The notes below the pieces were generated by a model. That model did no database searches and was not told the DNA's origin. It saw only the letters and a program-made list of their open reading frames with translations. 15,136 bases of DNA from JAQVSH01 sp964349835 (GTDB lineage Bacteria; Bacteroidota; Bacteroidia; Bacteroidales; UBA4181): assembly GCA_964349835.1 (NCBI GenBank), contig CAYGID010000055.1:1-15136 (forward strand), written 5' to 3'. Positions 6,428 to 12,364 of this stretch are shown piece after piece. The first letter of the stretch is position 1. Every line of letters starts with the position of its first letter. Both the position numbers and the translations under genes were made by a program.

Positions 6428-8530
6428 TTATTTGGCATATTGGACCAGATCGGATCCTGACGCCTTTACTCCCTTGATAATCAGTTCGCAGTTTAGTTTA
6501 GCACCCGCTTCGGTGGTGTGAACGCTGTCGACAAAATAGTCGGCCTGTGCTTTGGTTTTGCCCGTTTGGTTGTACGATTCGGCCGCAAGGGTATTCAGAT
6601 TGATAAAAGCTACACCCTCTTCGCGGGCCACCTCTTCGCACCACTTGTTAAAGGTTTCGGCAAAGGTCGCAACCTGATCGGGGCCTCTCCAACTATTTTG
6701 TAACGTGGGCGTAATCACCACGGGAATTCCGCCTCTCATGCGCGTCTGTTTTACAAACAGACGGATATAGTGCCCGTAGGCGTAGACCTTCTCGGGACTA
6801 CCATCCTTTTCCATCACCACTATCTCCGGTTTGGCATCTGTGCCATTGAGGGTTCCCCTGGCACGTCCGGTGTTAAGCGGAGCCATATCGTTGTGACCAA
6901 ACTGAATCAGCACGTAATCGCCCGGATTAATGGCATCGCGAACAGCAGCCCAGTTGTTGTTGTAAAAGGTGCGGCTGCTGAGGCCTCCGAGCGCGTGATT
7001 TTCGACAGTAGCCTTATCGTTGATGTAGTCGGCCATGAAACTTCCCCAGCCCCACTGGCCGTTACTTCCGTCGCCGGCTCCGTTTTTGCAGGTGGAGTCG
7101 CCAATCAGGAGGATAACCGGTTTACTGCCCGAACGTGAGTAACCGGGACGTTGGTTCATCATCCCCACGCCTCCAATCGGCGAAAAGGGATCCCTTTGCA
7201 TGCCCTGTTGCCCCGGCCCTCCCTGACGGCTATTGCTGCCCATCATTTTAAGCATCTCGGCTGCTGCCAGTAGCACGGGACCATAGCCATGTGCAGCGTA
7301 CACGCTCACAGGACGGGTATAGTAGAATACCGGCGTCCAGCCCAATCCGGTTCCTACACAGGTATTTTCTACCTGTCCTGTGGCGTTGACCTGTGCTGCC
7401 ACCGCTTTCCATCCTGCCTGGGCCACCTCCTGAAAGGCGGCTCTATCGATCCAACCTTCGTTGATGGCATGGGCAATGGCATACACAAACATAGCACTGG
7501 CACTGGTCTCGAGGTAGGAGTCGTTCCGGTTAATGAGCTGATGCCAGGTTCCGGTTCCCGACTGATGTTTGGCAATGGTGTAGAGCAGTTCGCGAAGGGT
7601 GGCCACCACAAACTCTCTGCCCTGCACATTGGCAGGAAGGGCGTCGAGCACATCGCACAGGGTAAGCACAGCCCAACCATTACAACGTGCCCAGAAGTAG
7701 TCGGGGCGAACACTCATCGACTCAATCCAGCCGTGCCGGAACATCCCCTCTTCGGGAACCCACAGATACTGCTTAAAGAGACGAATCTGGTTTACCGCCT
7801 CGTTGTAAAATTTCTGCGTGAGGTCGCCCCGTTCGGCCTGCGATAATTTTCCCCGGTAGGCAATAGGAGGGATGCCCATATACATATCATCGAGCCATAC
7901 CGAATTGGGTGCAGGCCGGTTTCGGGCCAGTAATCCATCGCCCAGACGATACTCTTTGTACATCACAAAGTTGAAGTAATCTTCCATCGCTTCGCGGAAA
8001 TCGCCTTTAATAGCCGGATTAGCCAGCCCTGCCTTAATCATGGCCGCACATACAGCGCCGCAGTCGTCGAGAAACCGGGGGGTTACCATCGTGCTGAGGC
8101 GCATGGGATAGCCGGTCTCTTCGGCATAGCGTTTGGCGTGGGGATAAATTTTGCCCAAAAACCGCAATCGCTCGTAGGTGTACTCTGCATATTTCGGATT
8201 GCCCGTGGCTTCGGTGGCCTTGAGCATGGCCGAGTAAGTGACTCCCCATTCGTAGGTGGTGAGGCCAAAATCGCCCTTTTTAAAGGCGCTGTTCCGGTCG
8301 ATCTTCGCAAAATCGGTAATCTCCTCTCCCTTCTCATTGACCAGAACCGCAGGGGTACACTCATTCAGGTAGTTGTAGATACGGTCTGCCACCTCAATAA
8401 TGGGTTGCCGGGCATCGGGCCTGCCGGGAGTCTGCGTAGCAGTCCCGCGTTGCGCTGTTTGCGCCGATAGAGGCAGACAACAGACCATTGCCATGAATAG
8501 TGCCGCTTTCAGTTGATGAAACCTTTTCAT
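6428..8530 (-). CDS. Secreted GH105 unsaturated rhamnogalacturonyl hydrolase fused to CE12-type acetylesterase
   Basis: A 700-residue two-domain pectin enzyme. A signal peptide (~1-24, ending LPLSAQ) sends it out of the cytoplasm; no clear lipobox is seen. Residues ~45-430 are a GH105/GH88-type (alpha/alpha)6 hydrolase: VWLDDMYMG (211-219) with the expected catalytic Asp214/215, FRHGWIE (264-270) and ARCNGWAVL (281-289). This family removes the unsaturated uronic acid left at the non-reducing end by lyases. After a Gly/Gln-rich linker (~431-468), residues ~470-700 are an SGNH hydrolase of rhamnogalacturonan acetylesterase type: IGDST with Ser479, GHND with Asn547, and DSVH with Asp668 and His671. 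One protein could thus deacetylate and trim rhamnogalacturonan I oligomers. The start is the ATG just before the signal peptide. Its upstream region is taken up by the wreck of a Bro-N gene, so its original promoter may be lost. Confidence 0.9.
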   Translation of the reverse strand: MKRFHQLKAALFMAMVCCLPLSAQTAQRGTATQTPGRPDARQPIIEVADRIYNYLNECTPAVLVNEKGEEITDFAKIDRNSAFKKGDFGLTTYEWGVTYSAMLKATEATGNPKYAEYTYERLRFLGKIYPHAKRYAEETGYPMRLSTMVTPRFLDDCGAVCAAMIKAGLANPAIKGDFREAMEDYFNFVMYKEYRLGDGLLARNRPAPNSVWLDDMYMGIPPIAYRGKLSQAERGDLTQKFYNEAVNQIRLFKQYLWVPEEGMFRHGWIESMSVRPDYFWARCNGWAVLTLCDVLDALPANVQGREFVVATLRELLYTIAKHQSGTGTWHQLINRNDSYLETSASAMFVYAIAHAINEGWIDRAAFQEVAQAGWKAVAAQVNATGQVENTCVGTGLGWTPVFYYTRPVSVYAAHGYGPVLLAAAEMLKMMGSNSRQGGPGQQGMQRDPFSPIGGVGMMNQRPGYSRSGSKPVILLIGDSTCKNGAGDGSNGQWGWGSFMADYINDKATVENHALGGLSSRTFYNNNWAAVRDAINPGDYVLIQFGHNDMAPLNTGRARGTLNGTDAKPEIVVMEKDGSPEKVYAYGHYIRLFVKQTRMRGGIPVVITPTLQNSWRGPDQVATFAETFNKWCEEVAREEGVAFINLNTLAAESYNQTGKTKAQADYFVDSVHTTEAGAKLNCELIIKGVKASGSDLVQYAK

Positions 8531-8542
8531 ATTCGCTTTTCT

Positions 8543-8764
8543 TTATGTTAATTTCAACTGGGTAGTGATACTACCCAGTTCGTTTCCTTCTTTTTGTAAC
8601 TAAGCTTTGAGATATTTCCAATAATTTCGTGTTTTAGTGTAGTTGTCCTGGTTGGTAAGAACAGCTACAATGTCCAAAACAGAAAACCACCATTTGGCAT
8701 TTTCTTCGTCCCAAACGGCGTGTACTTCGCGGTCATCAAAAAAACGTATTGAAACTTTACTCAT
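8543..8764 (-). pseudogene. Bro-N domain gene remnant (nonsense codon and 3' truncation)
   Basis: From ATG 8764-8762 the frame reads MSKVSIRFFDDREVHAVWDE and continues with WWFSVLDIVAVLT, the start of a BRO-family N-terminal domain as in phage antirepressor-like proteins often found beside type I restriction genes of Bacteroidota. After 54 codons a TAG (8600-8602) interrupts, but the same frame goes on for 18 codons (LQKEGNELGSITTQLKLT), which still fits the family pattern, before TAA at 8543-8545. The TAG is therefore probably a nonsense mutation of a Lys/Gln/Glu-type codon, and the rest of the gene is lost about 15 bp before the GH105-CE12 start. Its ATG overlaps the restored hsdS stop by 8 bases (ATGAGTAA). 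Family membership is from recalled sequence patterns. Confidence 0.6.
8556..8580. repeat. Perfect 11 bp hairpin in the leader of the GH105-CE12 gene
   Basis: Arms AACTGGGTAGT (8556-8566) and ACTACCCAGTT (8570-8580) with a 3 nt loop. It lies 26 bp upstream of the GH105-CE12 start, inside the relic Bro-N frame. No T run follows on the minus strand, so it is not a standard terminator for the downstream direction; an operator or leader hairpin is possible. Confidence 0.6.
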
Positions 8765-8915
8765 ATTCCTTAAAGGTAGAAGTTTTCCTCTGTAATACGC
8801 CTGTTGTTTGCGTCGTGCCTCAATTGTGGCAGGCAACCCTACTGATATATTGTTTGCCAAAGCATCAAATTTATCAAAATTTCTTCAATGCGTTCCTGAT
8901 CGGAAAATGCGGCAG
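8757..8915 (-). pseudogene. hsdS: Remnant of the C-terminus of a type I restriction specificity subunit (hsdS)
   Basis: Read on the minus strand, three frames together give a typical HsdS conserved C-terminal helix region: LP, then FSDQERIEEIL, then KFDALANNISVGLPATIEAR followed by RKQQAYYRGKLLP, then FKEYE and a TAA stop at 8757-8759. Joining them needs single-base lesions near 8908 (least certain), near 8875 (TTTTGATAAA where TTTTGGATAAA would restore ILDKFDAL) and near 8778 (where one extra base would restore PFKEYE-stop). No target-recognition domain and no hsdM or hsdR are present in the window. HsdS would have directed a type I methylase/nuclease to its DNA site; this piece cannot. It overlaps the Bro-N remnant in the way active operons do. 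Confidence 0.65.
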
Positions 8916-8927
8916 TGCGACCCACTC

Positions 8928-8954
8928 AATTTGTCACACAGTGTGTGATAAATT
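8928..8954. repeat. 12 bp hairpin/palindrome upstream of the NAD(P)-binding gene
   Basis: Arms AATTTGTCACAC (8928-8939) and GTGTGATAAATT (8943-8954) around AGT; 11 of 12 positions pair by Watson-Crick rules and the twelfth is a G-T wobble. It lies at the right edge of the hsdS remnant and 88 bp before the start at 9042, where an operator or an old terminator could sit. Confidence 0.5.
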
Positions 8955-9028
8955 TCCGGCGACCTTCCGGGTGTTTTCCGGGTACCTTCGTTGTATCTTG
9001 CAGGTACCCTCAAATGTAATCCGGATTA
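8954..9028 (+). promoter_or_regulatory. Putative control region of the NAD(P)-binding gene: 11 bp-phased TTCCGG and a TAATCCGGATTA palindrome
   Basis: TTCCGG occurs at 8954, 8965 and 8976, with TTCGTT at 8987: exactly 11 bp steps, one helical turn. TATCTTG (8994-9000) is one base short of the Bacteroidota -7 element TAnnTTTG. TAATCCGGATTA (9017-9028) is a perfect 12 bp palindrome 13 bp before the ATG at 9042. GGGTACC (8980-8986) and GGTACCC (9003-9009) form a further inverted pair. Regulatory meaning is inferred. Confidence 0.35.
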
Positions 9029-9041
9029 ACACACCTATATT

Positions 9042-9794
9042 ATGACGATTTTAGTGATTGGAGCCAGTGGAGCAACAGGTAAACTTTTGGTAGAGCAATT
9101 AGTAGCGGCGGGAAATAGGGTTAAAGTAATTGTTCGTTCAACCAGTAATATTCCCGGTAATTGGAATAGCAATGAGCAATTAACGATAATCAAAAGGATC
9201 ATTCTGGAAATCAGCGTTCAAGAGATGTCTGACTATATCGCAGATTGTCAGGCTGTAGCCTCTTGTCTTGGGCATAATCTCACTTGGAAAGGTCTGTTTG
9301 GAAAACCGAGAACCCTTGTCGTTGACGCAGTGAGATTAGTTTGTGCAGCAATTCTAAGATTGGCCCCGGAAAAGCCCATCAAATTTGTTTTGATGAATAC
9401 AGCAGGAAACAGCAACAGAGATTTAGCTGAGCCTGTTTCGTTCGGGCAAAAACTCGTTATAGCACTGCTTAGATTATTGCTGCCACCACACCCCGACAAC
9501 GAAAAAGCAGCCGACTTTTTAAGATTGTCTGTTGGACAAAACAATCCTTATATTGAGTGGAGTGCGGTTCGCCCCGACACTTTAGTAAACGAAGAACATG
9601 TAACAGGATACTCTTTGCATGTTTCGCCCATAAGAAGTGCACTTTTTAATCCGGGTCAAACAAGCCGTATGAATGTGGGCCATTTTATGGCAAGACTTAT
9701 TGTAGAGGATGACCTTTGGAACCAATGGAAAGGACAGATGCCGGTTATATACAATGAACCGAGCATGGATTTCTCAAAACGTAAACTTGAATGA
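9042..9794 (+). CDS. NAD(P)-binding protein, NmrA-like/atypical SDR family
   Basis: A 250-residue single-domain Rossmann protein. The N-terminal GASGATG (7-13) after a short beta strand is the atypical SDR cofactor motif (GxxGxxG), followed by KLLVEQLVAAGNRVKVIVR. The middle block KFVLMNTAGNSNRD and the later YIEWSAVRPDTLVNE fit the NmrA/SDR_a5-like group, which act as reductases, epimerase-like enzymes or redox sensors. No membrane segment or signal peptide is visible. Codon use and base composition are more AT-rich than in the neighbours, and the gene stands alone between a decayed restriction locus and a converging gene, which suggests horizontal acquisition. Its last 13 codons lie in the dispersed repeat at 9754-9853. 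Specific reaction unknown. Confidence 0.8.
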   Translation: MTILVIGASGATGKLLVEQLVAAGNRVKVIVRSTSNIPGNWNSNEQLTIIKRIILEISVQEMSDYIADCQAVASCLGHNLTWKGLFGKPRTLVVDAVRLVCAAILRLAPEKPIKFVLMNTAGNSNRDLAEPVSFGQKLVIALLRLLLPPHPDNEKAADFLRLSVGQNNPYIEWSAVRPDTLVNEEHVTGYSLHVSPIRSALFNPGQTSRMNVGHFMARLIVEDDLWNQWKGQMPVIYNEPSMDFSKRKLE

Positions 9795-9853
9795 ACATAA
9801 TCAACATGCGAGCTCCAGCCGACCTTTGAATACTGATTTTGTGCGGATGAAAC
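9754..9853 (+). repeat. Dispersed ~100 bp direct repeat, copy A
   Basis: Aligns without gaps to 12265-12364 at 84 of 100 positions by my count. The most conserved core is AATCAACATGCGAGCTCC (9799-9816, with AACAT rather than AACAA just before it). Copy A covers the end of the NAD(P)-binding gene (NEPSMDFSKRKLE-stop), then 59 bp of non-coding sequence, and ends at GCGGATGAAAC. After it a tiny frame ATG-AAA-CAG runs to TAA at 9870-9872. GAGCT (9810-9814) and CGACC (9820-9824) can pair with AGCTC and GGTCG at 9896-9900 and 9888-9892, giving a possible hairpin in the convergent gap. Confidence 0.8.
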
Positions 9854-9906
9854 AGAATAACTGCCTGATATAATTAGGAATAGGATCGGTCGGTAAGCTC
9901 CGGCAA

Positions 9907-11010
9907 TTATTTTACAGCCACATCCCATACTTTGCAGCGGCGCGAGGTGCCGTCGGGGCCTTTCACGTAGAGGGTCACCACATATTTGTCGCCACGTTGA
10001 TAGCTGTGCACCGGGTGTTGTTGGTCCGACCGGGTGCCATCGCCAAAGTCCCAATCCCATGCGGTGATTTTCCCTTCGCTCTGGTCGCGGAAGGCAACTG
10101 TACGGCTCGCCATGTCGAGGATGGTGAAACTCCATTGCGCATCCAGTGCTTTTTTGTATTTCGGTTCGAGTGGCATCAGGGTAAAGAGCCGCTGTTCTGA
10201 GGCCTGCCCGTACATGGTGTGGTGCTTTGAAAGATTCCAGAAGCCGTTGTTGTTACTACTGTTCGGGTCGTCGTAGTCGATTACGGCCCAGCAGAGGCCA
10301 ATCTTCTTGCCTTCGTACAACCGACTTTCGGTCGATTTTTCGGGTCCTTCGGGGCTGGCAAAATCGAAGGGGGTGATGTAAAATTCCATGCGGAGGGTGC
10401 CCGAGTCGCCTGGCGAAAAGGAGTAGTTGTAGGCGTAGTTGGCATAGGGAAGCTCTTTGAGCCACTGTTGCGGCCCCCATACCATGGTCCACTCCTTCCC
10501 CTCGGCGGGAGGGGTAAAGATGTGGTAATTCTGGGCATGTACATTTTGAAAGGTGAAGTACGACTCCATGGCATCGACTACGGCCGGGTTGTGCCGGAAG
10601 CGGTCGATGTGGGGTCCTCCCGAAAGATCGCCGTCGACCACCACTTCGTAGGTGTCGTTTTTCAGCCCCATCTGGCTGAAATCCCAGTAGTTGTCGAAGG
10701 CCTCGTAGAGAAAGTAGAGCCTGTTGAGCCCCTTTACCCAACCTACTTTTACTTTGATATCCAGGGTGGCCTTATTCACCGCAGGGTGTTTGCGCGAATC
10801 GTCCCACATCTCTTCGATGGGAACGGTGAAACTGTCGGGTACCAAGGCCCAGTCGTCGAAGGTTCCGTCAATACGGGGAATCTGGTTCGACGGAAATTGA
10901 TATACGCTGAATCCGGGGGCATCCACCTGCGCCCGGGCACCGACTCCGGTGAGGAGCCAGGCCGGGAACAAGAGAGCCATAGCCAAAAATCTGCAATAGC
11001 AACTGTTCAT
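9907..11010 (-). CDS. Secreted CBM9-like and PKD domain protein
   Basis: A 367-residue exported protein. I start it at ATG 11010-11008 because it opens with a signal peptide (MNSCYCRFLAMALLFPAW, cleavage probably after GARAQ at ~28); a start further upstream would bury that signal. Residues ~40-275 look like a CBM9/DOMON-type beta-sandwich: PRIDGTFDDW (45-54) is the family's characteristic opening, and YEVVVDGDLSGG and MEFYITPFDF recur in such domains. Residues ~294-350 are a PKD domain with WDWDFGDG (318-325) and HPVHSYQ. No catalytic motif is visible, so a carbohydrate-binding or adhesive role at the surface is likely, though this is inference. It follows the KduD-type gene by 28 bp on the same strand, probably one operon, and converges with the NAD(P)-binding gene. 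Confidence 0.75.
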   Translation of the reverse strand: MNSCYCRFLAMALLFPAWLLTGVGARAQVDAPGFSVYQFPSNQIPRIDGTFDDWALVPDSFTVPIEEMWDDSRKHPAVNKATLDIKVKVGWVKGLNRLYFLYEAFDNYWDFSQMGLKNDTYEVVVDGDLSGGPHIDRFRHNPAVVDAMESYFTFQNVHAQNYHIFTPPAEGKEWTMVWGPQQWLKELPYANYAYNYSFSPGDSGTLRMEFYITPFDFASPEGPEKSTESRLYEGKKIGLCWAVIDYDDPNSSNNNGFWNLSKHHTMYGQASEQRLFTLMPLEPKYKKALDAQWSFTILDMASRTVAFRDQSEGKITAWDWDFGDGTRSDQQHPVHSYQRGDKYVVTLYVKGPDGTSRRCKVWDVAVK

Positions 11011-11038
11011 AAAGGGTATTCCCTCGGAAGGGGTTGTG

Positions 11039-11830
11039 TTAGGGTTGTTTTCCGATGTAGGCAAGAATTCCTCCGTCGACGTAGAGGATATGCCCGTTGA
11101 TAAAGTCGGAGGCCTCACTGGCAAGGAATACGGCAGGCCCCATCAGGTCTTCGGGATTACCCCATCTTCCGGCAGGCGTTTTCGAAACAATAAAGGAGTC
11201 GAAGGGGTGACGACTTCCATCGGGTTGCAGTTCGCGGAGGGGTGCGGTTTGCGGGGTGGCAATGTAGCCCGGGCCAATCCCGTTGCACTGGATGTTGAGG
11301 CCGCCATATTCGGAGGCGATGTTTTTGGTGAGCATTTTTAAGCCCCCCTTGGCCGCAGCGTAGGCGCTCACGGTTTCGCGACCCAGTTCGCTCATCATGG
11401 AGCAAATATTGATAATCTTTCCTCCCCCCTTTTTGATCATGGAGGGAATCACGGTTTTGGCAACAATAAACGGTGCATTCAAGTCGACATCGATTACGGT
11501 TCGGAAGTCGGCGGCACTCATCTCATGCATGGGAATCCGTTTGATGATTCCGGCGTTGTTTACCAGAATATCTATGATACCCACCTCTTTCTCAATTGTT
11601 TCGACCATCTCTTTAACGCCTGCTTCATCGGTAACGTCGCAAACATAACCGTGGGCTTTGATGCCTTCGGCAGCATAGGCAGCCACGCCTTTGTCGACAA
11701 ACTCCTGTTTCAGATCGTTAAAAACAATGGTGGCTCCGGCCTCTGCAAATCCCTTAGCTATGGCATACCCAATGCCGTACGAGGCACCCGTTACCAGAGC
11801 CACTTTCCCCTTCAATGAAAAATTAACCAT
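11039..11830 (-). CDS. kduD: KduD-type SDR (2-dehydro-3-deoxy-D-gluconate 5-dehydrogenase / gluconate 5-dehydrogenase)
   Basis: A 263-residue short-chain dehydrogenase. Start at ATG 11830-11828 (MVNFSLKGKVALVTG) matches the family length; the open frame further upstream is non-coding. Motifs: TGASYGIG (14-21), NNAG (91-94), Ser144, Tyr157-x3-Lys161, and the typical ending INGHILYVDGG. The sequence resembles Bacteroidota proteins named gluconate 5-dehydrogenase or KduD, which convert 2,5-diketo-3-deoxygluconate to 2-keto-3-deoxygluconate in unsaturated uronate breakdown. A GH105 enzyme, whose released sugar feeds this route, is 2.5 kb away, which favours KduD; kduI is not in the window. Probable promoter at 11893-11900, 60-70 bp upstream. 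The exact substrate among uronate/gluconate derivatives is uncertain. Confidence 0.82.
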   Translation of the reverse strand: MVNFSLKGKVALVTGASYGIGYAIAKGFAEAGATIVFNDLKQEFVDKGVAAYAAEGIKAHGYVCDVTDEAGVKEMVETIEKEVGIIDILVNNAGIIKRIPMHEMSAADFRTVIDVDLNAPFIVAKTVIPSMIKKGGGKIINICSMMSELGRETVSAYAAAKGGLKMLTKNIASEYGGLNIQCNGIGPGYIATPQTAPLRELQPDGSRHPFDSFIVSKTPAGRWGNPEDLMGPAVFLASEASDFINGHILYVDGGILAYIGKQP

Positions 11831-11892
11831 ACTCGTCTGTATTAAATCGGATAGAATGAAACAAAAGTAATAGGATTGGCTTTGCAATCTCC

Positions 11893-11900
11893 CAAAGATA
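11893..11900 (-). promoter_or_regulatory. Probable -7 promoter element of the kduD operon (TATCTTTG on minus)
   Basis: CAAAGATA on the + strand reads TATCTTTG on minus, an exact match to the Bacteroidota -7 consensus. It is 62 bp upstream of the kduD start. A -33 element is not clear; TTG occurs on minus at 11924-11926, slightly further than usual. Confidence 0.55.
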
Positions 11901-11961
11901 CAAACTTTTCGTTGAAGCCATTGCAAGTAGCGAAGCTGCAGCCGTGGGAGATGCCAGTACA

Positions 11962-12018
11962 GAGGAGCGAGGCCGGTGTGGAGGAGCGAGGCCGGTGTGG
12001 AGGAGCGAGGCCGGTGTG
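11962..12018 (+). repeat. 19 bp tandem repeat, three exact copies
   Basis: GAGGAGCGAGGCCGGTGTG is repeated head to tail at 11962-11980, 11981-11999 and 12000-12018 with no mismatch; a degenerate fourth unit (GAGTGGCGATTCGG) follows. There are no spacers, so it is not a CRISPR. It lies 132 bp upstream of the kduD start and 340 bp upstream of the TonB-receptor start. Confidence 0.9.
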
Positions 12019-12264
12019 GAGTGGCGATTCGGGGGTCGTTTCGCAATTCTGAAATAAAAAGTGGATAGCCCGTCTCTTTTTTTTTCTTCACTATTTGAAT
12101 CGGCAATCATTATGACTATTTTTCGTACATCTATCAGCTATTTATTCACTTTTTGGAATCGCTATGTAACTAAGCACTTCAGTCCGCATCGCCCCCTGAG
12201 GGGAGTTCTTTTCGTGATGAGCTATTTTGAACCGACTTCGATAATACAGTTGCAAATTTTCTTT

Positions 12265-12364
12265 ATGAACCGAGCATGTATTTCCCAGTACGCAAACTTG
12301 CATGAACAAAATCAACATGCGAGCTCCATCCGACCTTTAAGAATCAATTTTGTTCGGATGAAAA
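12265..12364 (+). repeat. Dispersed ~100 bp direct repeat, copy B
   Basis: Partner of 9754-9853, 84% identical and ungapped. In the frame matching the end of the NAD(P)-binding gene it still reads LYEPSMYFPVRKLA followed by TGA, like the EPSMDFSKRKLE-stop of copy A. The right end of copy B is the start codon of the TonB-receptor gene (GGATGAAAAAG), whereas in copy A the same ATG opens a frame of only eight codons. Confidence 0.8.

Larger units (their letters stand above)
11831..12357. other. 527 bp intergenic region between divergent kduD and TonB-receptor genes
   Basis: No convincing gene is present. It holds the kduD promoter element, a 3 x 19 bp tandem repeat (11962-12018), a CCCCTGAGGGG palindrome at 12193-12203, and copy B of the dispersed repeat (from 12265). 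The frame open through 12061-12357 lacks a signal peptide at its start and is composed of Phe/Ser/Arg-rich sequence without a family pattern. I found no clear TAnnTTTG element for the receptor gene. Confidence 0.6.

Noticed and set aside
7289..7846. 185-codon + strand frame opposite the GH105 domain
   Set aside because: Lies wholly opposite conserved GH105 motifs and has no recognisable domain.
8866..8873. Minus-strand TAAATTTG as a promoter for the GH105-CE12 gene
   Set aside because: It fits TAnnTTTG but lies within the KFD codons of the hsdS relic, over 330 bp from the start codon, with no supporting -33 element; chance match is likely.
11011..11124. Upstream extension of the CBM9/PKD gene into the kduD 3' end
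   Set aside because: The added 38 residues are Pro/Thr/Ser-rich shadow sequence of kduD and precede a clear signal peptide starting at 11010.
11962..12018. CRISPR array
   Set aside because: The 19 bp units are directly adjacent with no spacers, and no cas gene is nearby.
11831..12106. Upstream extension of the kduD frame on the minus strand
   Set aside because: It runs across the 19 bp tandem repeat and the TATCTTTG element; the KduD family starts at the MVNFSLKGKVALVTG methionine at 11830.
12061..12357. Upstream extension of the TonB-receptor reading frame by 99 codons
   Set aside because: The signal peptide lies at the ATG at 12358; the extension runs through the dispersed repeat and a palindrome, has no family pattern, and would bury the signal sequence.
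12200..12357. Cobalamin or other riboswitch before the TonB receptor
   Set aside because: I could not find the cobalamin riboswitch core sequences (such as GCCACTG) or another known aptamer pattern in the leader.
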